Shown in pieces: positions 7,355-12,515 of a stretch of 13,465 bases of DNA. Numbering within the stretch: the stretch's first letter is position 1; each line of letters opens with the position of its first letter. The stretch comes from an uncultured Elusimicrobia bacterium. Lineage in GTDB: Bacteria > Elusimicrobiota > Elusimicrobia > Elusimicrobiales > Elusimicrobiaceae. The notes below the pieces were generated by a model. That model made no database searches, was not told where the DNA came from, and saw only the letters and a list, made by a program, of their open reading frames with translations. The DNA lies in NCBI GenBank assembly GCA_947164805.1, contig CAMUXX010000010.1, positions 1 to 13,465 of the forward strand, read 5' to 3'. The position numbers and the translations under genes are program-made.

Positions 7355-7947
7355 TTTCTTGTGTCCTTATTTAAAGTCATACCGTCAATTAAAAAAGTGA
7401 AAGCCATTTTAAAAGTTTTAAGCGCTTGCTTTAGTTCAAGACGGCTTTTAATGGCATCCACATTAAACCCGCGGCAAAAACACCAAATTGCATAAGCCAT
7501 AGCGCGCACATCCATCGGCTTTAAAAACCCCTTTTTTACGCCGTATTCAATGGCGGGAATCATATGGTCAATCCACCAAAGTTTATTACTTTCGTTGACT
7601 ATATCATTATTAAACATATAATCGCTGAAATCTTTTTTTATCTCATAAGTTTTTACTAAAACATCAGTTGCCAGACTAACTAAATATTTGTGGTAATTTT
7701 CTTTTTCATTATACGGGCGCAACATACATTGGCGCATTTTATGCACAAGATTTTGGGAAACACAAAGCAAGACCTCATCAATATTTTTAAAACGGTTATA
7801 AAAAACGCGGTTCGTGATTTTTAGTTTTTTTAAAACCATCTGCACATTGATATTTGCAGCACCGCCCTCATAAACCATTTTTGTAACGGTTGCTATGATT
7901 TTTTTTGAAATATCATCCTGTAATTTAACGCCACCGGAATAGGCCAT
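7351..7947 (-). CDS. TetR/AcrR-family transcriptional regulator
   Basis: This 198-residue protein has an N-terminal TetR helix-turn-helix. Helix 1 is IIATVTKMVYEGG, helices 2-3 are NVQMVLKKLKITNRVFYNRFKN (about 34-55, matching the usual gvs..tlY.hF pattern), and IDEVLLCV begins helix 4. The divergent C-terminal helical domain would bind a small ligand. AAAAGGA (complement at 7954-7960) is a good Shine-Dalgarno. It is the first gene of a two-gene operon with the thioesterase, behind a consensus promoter carrying an inverted repeat, so autorepression is likely. The ligand is unknown; an acyl-CoA or other thioester is a reasonable guess from the partner gene. Confidence 0.88.
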   Translation of the reverse strand: MAYSGGVKLQDDISKKIIATVTKMVYEGGAANINVQMVLKKLKITNRVFYNRFKNIDEVLLCVSQNLVHKMRQCMLRPYNEKENYHKYLVSLATDVLVKTYEIKKDFSDYMFNNDIVNESNKLWWIDHMIPAIEYGVKKGFLKPMDVRAMAYAIWCFCRGFNVDAIKSRLELKQALKTFKMAFTFLIDGMTLNKDTRK

Positions 7948-7965
7948 AATTTATCCTTTTAATAT

Positions 7966-7985
7966 TGTGCTGTATTGTTAGCACA
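7966..7985. promoter_or_regulatory. Putative TetR operator (inverted repeat)
   Basis: TGTGCT (7966-7971), 8 bp, AGCACA (7980-7985) form a 20-bp inverted repeat. It starts about 6 bp after the predicted transcription start and ends before the Shine-Dalgarno. The size and placement fit a TetR-family autoregulatory operator. Confidence 0.55.
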
Positions 7986-7997
7986 CTGTATGCTTAA

Positions 7998-8026
7998 ATT
8001 ATAGGAGTTTTTAAAATAATTGTCAA
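7998..8026 (-). promoter_or_regulatory. Consensus sigma-70 promoter of the tetR-thioesterase operon
   Basis: On the minus strand there is a perfect -35 TTGACA (8021-8026), exactly 17 bp, and a perfect -10 TATAAT (7998-8003). The predicted start is A at about 7991. Such a fully consensus promoter usually needs a repressor to hold it down, which fits the inverted repeat directly downstream. Confidence 0.85.
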
Positions 8027-8073
8027 ATTTGCGGGTGAGTACATTTTCGCGCCGCGTAGCAGATTTAAGATGA

Positions 8074-8159
8074 TTTTTTATTTTTATATGACGACGTGTA
8101 CCAAGAAGTAAAACGAACGGAGTGAGTTTGCGGTACTCTAGGAATATAAAAATAAAAAA
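8074..8159. repeat. Palindromic repeat copy A with A/T-rich arms
   Basis: A perfect 16-bp inverted repeat (TTTTTTATTTTTATAT at 8074-8089, ATATAAAAATAAAAAA at 8144-8159) encloses a 52-bp core (8090-8141) beginning GACGACGTGTACCAAGAAG and ending CGGTACTCTAG. GTACC/GGTAC inside the core also pair. The same core, inverted, recurs at 10241-10290. It lies between the divergent tetR and nitroreductase genes. Confidence 0.7.
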
Positions 8160-8172
8160 GGGCTTAAATATG

Positions 8173-8193
8173 CAAGCGCGTTTTGCGCGTTTG
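8173..8193. repeat. Small GC-rich hairpin
   Basis: CAAGCGC (8173-8179) pairs with GCGTTTG (8187-8193), with one further inner G-C pair and one G-U pair in RNA. It lies between repeat copy A and the nitroreductase promoter. There is no T-run, so a terminator role is unproven. Confidence 0.3.
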
Positions 8194-8228
8194 TGAGCAT
8201 AATACGGTAAAATGACACGTAAAACGTA

Positions 8229-8257
8229 TTGACTTTTGAGAAGAAAAATTTTATTAT
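8229..8257 (+). promoter_or_regulatory. Sigma-70 promoter of the nitroreductase gene
   Basis: TTGACT (8229-8234), 17 bp, TATTAT (8252-8257). The predicted start is near 8263-8265, at the beginning of a perfect palindrome. Confidence 0.7.
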
Positions 8258-8262
8258 TACTT

Positions 8263-8284
8263 ATATAACTAAAAATAGTTATAT
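8263..8284. promoter_or_regulatory. Perfect 22-bp palindrome, putative operator of the nitroreductase gene
   Basis: ATATAACTA (8263-8271), AAAA, TAGTTATAT (8276-8284): 9-bp arms with no mismatch. It starts about 6 bp after the -10 box and ends just before the Shine-Dalgarno. Position and symmetry suggest a dimeric repressor site. TAACTA/TAGTTA half-sites recall MarR/DUF24-type redox regulators that control nitroreductases in other bacteria, but no such regulator gene is in view. In RNA it would form a 5'-end hairpin. Confidence 0.6.
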
Positions 8285-8296
8285 TTGGGGGTAAAT

Positions 8297-8890
8297 ATGG
8301 AATTTAACGAAACGATAAAAAAACGCCGTTCTTGTTATGACCTCGGACAATTACCTACGGAAAAACAAAAACTGGTTCCGCAAATTATAAAAGACTGTCT
8401 GCTTGTCGCACCAACGCCTTTTAACAGCCAAAGCGCGCGCGTAATTTTGCTTAAAAATAAAAATCACAAAAAACTTTGGGATATTGTTTTAAGTGTTTTA
8501 AGCAAAAAAGTTCCGCCGGAAAACTTTACAACTGTTAAAGAAAAAATAGGAACTTTTGCAAAGGCAAGCGGAACAATTTTGTATTTTGAGGATCTTTTAA
8601 TAACCGAAAATTTACAAAAACAATACCCGGCTTATGCCGTAAATTTTCCGATATGGGCAGCACAGGCAAACGGAATGCTTCAATTTTCAGTTTGGTGTGC
8701 TTTTGCAGGGCAAAATATCGGTGCAAGTTTGCAACATTATAACCCGATAATTGACGCGGATGTTCGCGAAACTTTTAAAATTCCTGCCACCTGGCGGCTT
8801 ATTGCTCAAATGCCTTTCGGTGAAATTTTAAGCGCACCGCAAGACAAAACTTTTGAACCGCTTGAAAAACGTTTTAAAATTTTAAGTTAA
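8297..8890 (+). CDS. Nitroreductase family protein, Frm2-like (COG3560 type)
   Basis: This FMN-dependent cytosolic oxidoreductase has 197 residues from ATG 8297. That start follows GGGGGT, and the upstream TTG at 8285 would place the Shine-Dalgarno inside the gene. The N-terminal KKRRSCYDL (residues about 7-15, RRS FMN phosphate contact) and the block APTPFNSQSARVILLKNKNHKKLWDIV match Frm2/YdgI-like nitroreductases. QANGMLQFSVWCAFAGQNIGASLQHYNP (about 124-151) is the second diagnostic region and MPFGEI the third. Frm2-type enzymes reduce nitro-compounds or quinones, and yeast Frm2 is linked to fatty-acid signalling. The gene is monocistronic, with its own promoter and palindromic operator. 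It converges on the C_GCAxxG gene across a GC-rich hairpin. Confidence 0.9.
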   Translation: MEFNETIKKRRSCYDLGQLPTEKQKLVPQIIKDCLLVAPTPFNSQSARVILLKNKNHKKLWDIVLSVLSKKVPPENFTTVKEKIGTFAKASGTILYFEDLLITENLQKQYPAYAVNFPIWAAQANGMLQFSVWCAFAGQNIGASLQHYNPIIDADVRETFKIPATWRLIAQMPFGEILSAPQDKTFEPLEKRFKILS

Positions 8891-8938
8891 AAGGAATTAT
8901 ATCCCCCATCCGTTTCGCGCCAAAGACCGCGCGAGCCA

Positions 8939-8964
8939 CCCTCCGCCCGCCATGCGGGTGAGGG
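8939..8964. terminator. GC-rich hairpin between convergent genes
   Basis: CCCTC-cg-CCCGC (8939-8950), loop CAT, GCGGG-t-GAGGG (8954-8964) give 10 G-C-rich pairs. A second small CGCGC/GCGCG stem lies at about 8916-8933. It sits between the stops of two converging genes, where a bidirectional terminator is expected. No T-run follows on either strand, so termination is inferred from position and stability only. Confidence 0.45.
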
Positions 8965-8982
8965 CAATATAGGTTTACTTCC

Positions 8983-9423
8983 TTATTTCAAATAATTTTC
9001 TAAGATTTCCGCGGCCATGGCAACAAGTTCCGCGCAAGGGCGTTTCTTGTAATATTCCCCGGTGCGTTCTTCAGGTTTAAGCGGTAAATTATTTTTATCA
9101 AGCCCTAAAAGGTCGCGGCAAATAATACTGCCGTTTTGCTTTTTAAATTCTCCGCAAATTTCTTGTACCGCCAAATAATGTCTTTGTTTGGCTGCATAAT
9201 CTTTAGCGGTATTATAACCGCGCTTTAAGCCAAGTGCCATGCACATACCGCTGACGGCACCGCAAACTTCGCGTTGGGCGCCAAGACCACCGCCGAAAGA
9301 TGATGCTATTTTAAGGGCAACATCTGCGCTTAAACCTTCATCTTTAGCAAAAGCCAAAAAAACGGCCTGCGCACAATTATAACCCTGCAGAAAATAATTT
9401 TTTGCTATTTCACTTTTTGTCAT
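8983..9423 (-). CDS. C_GCAxxG_C_C family protein, cysteine-rich redox-type
   Basis: This 146-residue cytosolic protein of the family named for its C-GCAxxG-C-C signature (PF09719) has six cysteines: 17 (GYNCAQAV), 54 and 61 (EVCGAVSGMC), 90, 102 (ICRDLLG) and 130 (RPCAELV). It also has a glycine-rich turn SSFGGGLGAQ (41-50). The length and motif order are typical. The conserved cysteines suggest a metal, Fe-S or thiol redox role, but no reaction has been firmly established for the family. No clear Shine-Dalgarno precedes the ATG, and the upstream sequence is very AT-rich, so a leaderless or short-leader mRNA is possible. It is divergent from the Bax inhibitor-like gene and convergent with the nitroreductase. 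Confidence 0.88.
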   Translation of the reverse strand: MTKSEIAKNYFLQGYNCAQAVFLAFAKDEGLSADVALKIASSFGGGLGAQREVCGAVSGMCMALGLKRGYNTAKDYAAKQRHYLAVQEICGEFKKQNGSIICRDLLGLDKNNLPLKPEERTGEYYKKRPCAELVAMAAEILENYLK

Positions 9424-9468
9424 AAATAAATTTTACAATTTATCTGCTAAATTTGGTATTATTTTATT

Positions 9469-9484
9469 ACTCGGAACACCGAGT
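9469..9484. promoter_or_regulatory. Hairpin/palindrome at the predicted 5' end of the BI-1-like mRNA
   Basis: ACTCGG, AACA, CCGAGT is a perfect 6-4-6 palindrome between a TATTAT (9457-9462) and the Shine-Dalgarno AGGGGGA (9487-9493). Transcription predicted from that -10 would begin at about 9469, so the hairpin would be at the very 5' end of the mRNA. It may stabilise the mRNA, tune translation, or be an operator. The -35 is weak (TTACAA, 18 bp away). Confidence 0.4.
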
Positions 9485-9496
9485 TTAGGGGGATTT

Positions 9497-10141
9497 ATGT
9501 TTGAAACACTAATGTCAAAAACTTTTATAATATTGACCGCATCCTTGACGGTTGCCTGGCTTGCTTGCATGTTTGCGGCACGCTTGATTAACAGGGCCTT
9601 GCAAATGCAAGATTATCCGGCAATAAAAAAATACTCGCTTTTTGCGATAATAATAAACATTATTGTCTTTTTGGTACTGATGTTTGTGAGAACGGCTTTC
9701 CCGTTAAATATGCTTTTAATGGCACTTTTTACGGCATCAAGCGGTTTCACTTTAGGTGTTTATTTTATTGCTTATAATGATACCGCGCAAAAAGCACTTT
9801 CTTTGACGGTTTTAACTACTTTCTTGACGGGTTTGATTGCCATGTACAGCGGCCTTGATTTTGAATGGTTGGGCAAATTTTTATTTATCGCACTTATAAT
9901 TTTAGTAATTTATTCTTTAATTAGAATCTTTGTCCGTATCCGCGGGCAAAAATTTATGGCAGGTTTGGGTGTTTTAATTTTCACGGGTTATTTGCTTTTT
10001 GATTTTAACCGCCTTGCCAAACTTAAAGCGGTGGCAGATGCAAATAATTGGGACACCGCTTTAAATTTTGCGATTAGTATTTACCTTGATATTATTAACC
10101 TGTTTATCAGTTTGATGAATTTAATGTCATCTAATAATTAG
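9497..10141 (+). CDS. Bax inhibitor-1/YccA (TMBIM) family membrane protein
   Basis: This 214-residue integral membrane protein has about seven hydrophobic segments (roughly 8-30, 43-63, 69-92, 101-119, 124-146, 154-171, 187-210). The penultimate segment is followed by LLFDFNRLAKL (DFNR resembling the YDTQ-type motif). The C-terminus, ALNFAISIYLDIINLFISLMNLM, is the most recognisable BI-1 signature (lYlDiinlFl.lL). Bacterial members act as pH-sensitive cation leak channels or protease modulators such as E. coli YccA on FtsH, so a stress or quality-control role is plausible. AGGGGGA is directly upstream of the ATG. It has its own promoter region and is followed by a long palindrome-rich gap. 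Confidence 0.82.
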   Translation: MFETLMSKTFIILTASLTVAWLACMFAARLINRALQMQDYPAIKKYSLFAIIINIIVFLVLMFVRTAFPLNMLLMALFTASSGFTLGVYFIAYNDTAQKALSLTVLTTFLTGLIAMYSGLDFEWLGKFLFIALIILVIYSLIRIFVRIRGQKFMAGLGVLIFTGYLLFDFNRLAKLKAVADANNWDTALNFAISIYLDIINLFISLMNLMSSNN

Positions 10142-10169
10142 GTAGATTTTTACGCGTTAACGTCCTGTA

Positions 10170-10198
10170 TAAGATAGGAAATTTACAATTTCTACTTA
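10170..10198. repeat. AT-rich hairpin downstream of the BI-1-like gene
   Basis: TAAG-TAG-AAATT pairs with AATTT-CTA-CTTA: 12 pairs with two one-base bulges (10174, 10178) and a 3-nt loop. It lies 29 bp after the stop codon, so it could protect or terminate the mRNA. No long T-run follows directly. Confidence 0.35.
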
Positions 10199-10203
10199 CA
10201 GCC

Positions 10204-10432
10204 GGCTAATTCTTTTTGGTAAATTTTAAGTTTTCTTCTTCTAGAGTACCGAGAGTCGCTTCGCTCCCGTTCTTCTTGGTACTCGTCGTCAAAGAGAAAA
10301 TTAAAATTTCCTCAAAAATACTTGCCGGGTATGCGTGTACGGTTTGGCTTTATTTAAATCTGCTGCGCAGCGCGATACTACTCTCAGGCGCTACGGTTCT
10401 AAATTCTAAATTTTAGAAAATAAAAATTAGCC
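10204..10432. repeat. Nested inverted repeats containing palindrome copy B
   Basis: An outer 8-bp inverted repeat (GGCTAATT at 10204-10211, AATTAGCC at 10425-10432), with further similar A/T blocks just inside, encloses two palindromic blocks. One is copy B of the dispersed repeat. The other (about 10321-10410) contains GCTGCGCAGC at 10362-10371. No coding potential is visible. Together with the small RNA this accounts for the whole 517-bp gap between the BI-1-like and ABC-F genes. Confidence 0.4.
10241..10290 (-). repeat. Palindromic repeat copy B (core), inverted relative to copy A
   Basis: On the minus strand it begins GACGACGAGTACCAAGAAG and ends CGGTACTCTAG, matching copy A (8090-8141) at 18 of the first 19 bases and all of the last 11, with a variable centre. 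GAGTACC/GGTACTC form a 7-bp stem. The centre contains GCGAAGC (GCTTCGC at 10258-10264 on the plus strand), shared with the element at 12-136. Imperfect A/T-rich inverted arms of about 20 bp flank it, differing in sequence from those of copy A. Confidence 0.7.
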
Positions 10433-10444
10433 AAAAAGACGATG

Positions 10445-10614
10445 TAAAGAAATAACCCTCGGTATCTCACGAGGGTTAGTTAGTTATAGACTTTCGTCAT
10501 TATACACATTTCCTTTTAATCCGCCGGCTCAAATTCTTCAAGGGGGCTTAACGCTATGTAGGGGCACCACTGCCACCTCACACAACACCCGCCCGAAACG
10601 GCCTCCGCGGATAT
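10445..10614 (-). ncRNA. Unassigned small RNA gene (about 170 nt) with own promoter and terminator-like hairpin
   Basis: Transcription predicted from a TTGACA-N16-TATACT promoter starts near 10614. The first 94 nt (10612-10519) form a rod: AUCCGC/GCGGAU closing pairs (10607-10612/10519-10524), then GGC/GCC, UUUC/GAAG and GGGC/GCCC. Next come the ten-pair GGUGUUGUGU/ACAUAGCGUU (half of them G-U), AGG/CCU and GGCA/UGCC, capped by GUGG. The many G-U pairs favour the minus strand. A GAC-GAAA-GUC mini-hairpin (10489-10498) follows, then the terminal hairpin. It is much more GC-rich than its surroundings. It lacks SRP domain IV (GGAA loop), tmRNA and RNase P motifs. 6S is unlikely because the 5' and 3' ends do not pair. 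Confidence 0.55.
10454..10477 (-). terminator. Terminator-like hairpin of the small RNA
   Basis: On the minus strand AACCCTCG (10470-10477), an 8-nt loop and CGAGGGTT (10454-10461) are followed by ATTTCTTT. The 8-bp stem and T-rich tail resemble an intrinsic terminator; the tail is interrupted, so efficiency is uncertain. On the plus strand the following sequence is less T-rich. Confidence 0.55.
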
Positions 10615-10620
10615 ACTTAT

Positions 10621-10648
10621 AGTATAAGCACTTTTCCAAATTTGTCAA
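10621..10648 (-). promoter_or_regulatory. Sigma-70 promoter of the small RNA
   Basis: The minus strand has a perfect -35 TTGACA (10643-10648), 16 bp, and -10 TATACT (10621-10626). It begins 11 bp after the ABC-F stop codon and points away from it into the GC-rich rod, with no ORF downstream on that strand. Confidence 0.75.
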
Positions 10649-10658
10649 GGCCCAAATT

Positions 10659-12494
10659 TTATTTTAAATTTTCTAACTCGGTGGTAAGTTCAAGCCATTT
10701 GCTTTCAAGATCGGCGATTTCTTTATTTATAAAGGCAAGTTCTATGCTTAAATCAGTATTAAATTGTGTAGTTAAACGCTGCTCAATATTTTGCTTTTGA
10801 GTAGTTAATTTATCAAGTTTTTTCTCAACTTCCTTGATTTGCTTTTTTATAGGTGCAGCCTGAGCACGAAGTTCGGCTGCCGTTCTTCGGCGTTCTTTTT
10901 TAATGTCCGCTTTATTTTGTGCGGCACTTGCGCCGCCACCGTGTAAGACAAAGTTTTTATAATCTTCCAAATCCCCCTCATAATTTTGAACTGTTCCGTT
11001 AGCAACAAGCAGAAGGCGGTCTGTAACTTCTTCAAGTAAATTAAAATCGTGCGTAACCAAAATAACCGCACCGCTGTAATTATTTAAGGCATCGCTTAAA
11101 GCACGGCGGGAAGTAATGTCTAAATGGTTTGTGGGTTCATCCAAAATCAAAATATTTGGGCGCGCAATTGTAATTATTGAAAGTAATAACCTGCTCTTTT
11201 CCCCCCCTGAAAGGCTGCCGATTTTGGTATCCGCTTTATTTTTTTGCAACCCAAAACAGGCAAGATGCGTGTAAACCTCGGCCTCTTTTGCTTCAGGCAT
11301 TTTTTCTTTAGCAACTTCGTAAGGGGTTTTATCAAGGTCAAAAACTTCCGTCTGATGTTGGGCGAAATAACCCACTTTTATTTTACGTGCATAAGTTAAT
11401 TTGCCTGACATTGTGGGCAGTAACCCGGCAAGCAATTTTGCAAGCGTACTTTTACCGTTACCGTTTGCGCCGAGCAAGGCAATTTTATCCTCCGCGCCGA
11501 TAGTCAGATCAATATTTTGCAAAACAGGTGTATCATTATAACCGCAGGAAACCTGCTCTAAAGTGTATAAGTATGCATCCAAAAGTTCAGGCTCAGGAAA
11601 TGAAAAACGCACACTTTTTTCTATCGGAATTTTTGGGGCATCTCCCATACGCTCAAGCATTTTTAAACGGCTTTGCGCTTGCTTGGCTTTGGTGGCTTTA
11701 TAGCGAAATCTATCAACAAAACTTTGTAAGTGTTTGCGTGTTTCTTCATAGCGTTTTGCGTCTTTTATAATTTGCTCGGTTTGATTGTGACGGGTGCGTT
11801 CATAAGTATCATAATTGCCGGTATAGGTTTTAAGTTTACACTCGTCAACCAAAATAATTTTTTCGCAAATTTTATTAAGTAAATTCCTATCGTGGCTGAT
11901 TAAAAAGAGGGTTTTATCGGTTTTTTCCAAAAAACTTTCAAGCCAAATTGATGTTTCCAAATCTAAATGGTTTGTAGGCTCATCAAGAAGTAAAATGTCA
12001 GACGGTGCAAACAAGGCCGCCGCCAAACTTGCACGCACGCGCCAACCGCCGGAAAGTTCCTTTAAAGGCTTTTTTAATTCTTCATCCAAAAAACCGAGCC
12101 CCCCCAAAATAGCACTTGCACGCGCCGAAGCGCTGTTGGCACCAAGGTTATTTAATTTATCGTAAATTTCGGCAATTTCTTCGCCTGATTTTGCGGTGGT
12201 AAGTTTATCATACAAAACTTTTAAACGCTTATCTGCCTGCAAAACATATTCAAGCGGAGTAAGATTTGTATCTTTAATTTCTTGTTCAACTGTGGAAATT
12301 TGAGTGCCGGAACTAATTGTAATTTTGCCGCCGTCAGGGTAAATTTGTCCGAGAATTAAGCGAAATAATGTAGTTTTACCACAACCGTTTAAACCGACAA
12401 GACCGGTTTTTGTACCGTCGGCAACAAAGCAAGAGGCATCCTCAAAAATAGGGCGAAGGCCTATGTGATAACTTAAATCTGAAATATCTATCAT
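10659..12494 (-). CDS. ABC-F family ATPase, YheS/ABCF3-like ribosome-associated protein
   Basis: This is a 611-residue soluble protein with two ABC domains and no membrane segments. Domain 1 has Walker A GLNGCGKT (34-41), signature LSGGW (147-151) and Walker B DEPTNHLD (171-178). The inter-domain linker (about 230-300) carries DRFRYKATKAKQAQSRLKML, the P-site-tRNA-interaction-type arm. Domain 2 has GANGNGKS (342-349), LSGGE (428-432) and DEPTNHLD (452-459). A Lys/Glu-rich C-terminal coiled coil spans about 540-611. Overall pattern, including KVGYFAQHQTE and YEGDLEDYKNF, is closest to E. coli YheS. ABC-F proteins bind the ribosomal E site and relieve translation problems. It is 21 bp downstream of typA on the same strand, so probably co-transcribed. 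An antibiotic-resistance role is not indicated. Confidence 0.95.
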   Translation of the reverse strand: MIDISDLSYHIGLRPIFEDASCFVADGTKTGLVGLNGCGKTTLFRLILGQIYPDGGKITISSGTQISTVEQEIKDTNLTPLEYVLQADKRLKVLYDKLTTAKSGEEIAEIYDKLNNLGANSASARASAILGGLGFLDEELKKPLKELSGGWRVRASLAAALFAPSDILLLDEPTNHLDLETSIWLESFLEKTDKTLFLISHDRNLLNKICEKIILVDECKLKTYTGNYDTYERTRHNQTEQIIKDAKRYEETRKHLQSFVDRFRYKATKAKQAQSRLKMLERMGDAPKIPIEKSVRFSFPEPELLDAYLYTLEQVSCGYNDTPVLQNIDLTIGAEDKIALLGANGNGKSTLAKLLAGLLPTMSGKLTYARKIKVGYFAQHQTEVFDLDKTPYEVAKEKMPEAKEAEVYTHLACFGLQKNKADTKIGSLSGGEKSRLLLSIITIARPNILILDEPTNHLDITSRRALSDALNNYSGAVILVTHDFNLLEEVTDRLLLVANGTVQNYEGDLEDYKNFVLHGGGASAAQNKADIKKERRRTAAELRAQAAPIKKQIKEVEKKLDKLTTQKQNIEQRLTTQFNTDLSIELAFINKEIADLESKWLELTTELENLK

Positions 12495-12515
12495 AGGGTG
12501 CCCTTTAATTTTAGG

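Noticed and set aside
8285..8296. Upstream TTG start for the nitroreductase
   Set aside because: It would put the GGGGG ribosome-binding site inside the gene and the palindrome too close; ATG 8297 has correct spacing and matches the family N-terminus.
10170..10198. AATTTCTACT resembles the start of a Cas12a direct repeat
   Set aside because: The matching GTAGAT 3' half is missing, there is only one copy, and no cas genes are present. It is better explained as one arm of an AT-rich hairpin.
10216..10416. 66-residue ORF on the plus strand in the repeat region
   Set aside because: It runs through the palindromic repeats, has no ribosome-binding site and resembles no protein family. It is an artefact of the repeats.
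10479..10508. Tiny ORFs on the minus strand (MCIMTKVYN) after AAGGA within the small RNA
   Set aside because: The spacing from the Shine-Dalgarno-like AAGGA is poor for the first ATG, the peptide is only 6-9 residues, and the GAAA mini-hairpin explains the sequence as well. Chance is likely.
10519..10612. SRP (4.5S) RNA as identity of the rod-shaped RNA
   Set aside because: Length and shape are similar, but the GGAA-type tetraloop and the conserved internal loops of domain IV are absent on both strands.
10445..10614. 6S RNA as identity of the small RNA
   Set aside because: Size fits, but the 5' end pairs with a segment in the middle rather than with the 3' end, and no large central bubble is evident. 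It is not fully excluded without a covariance-model search.
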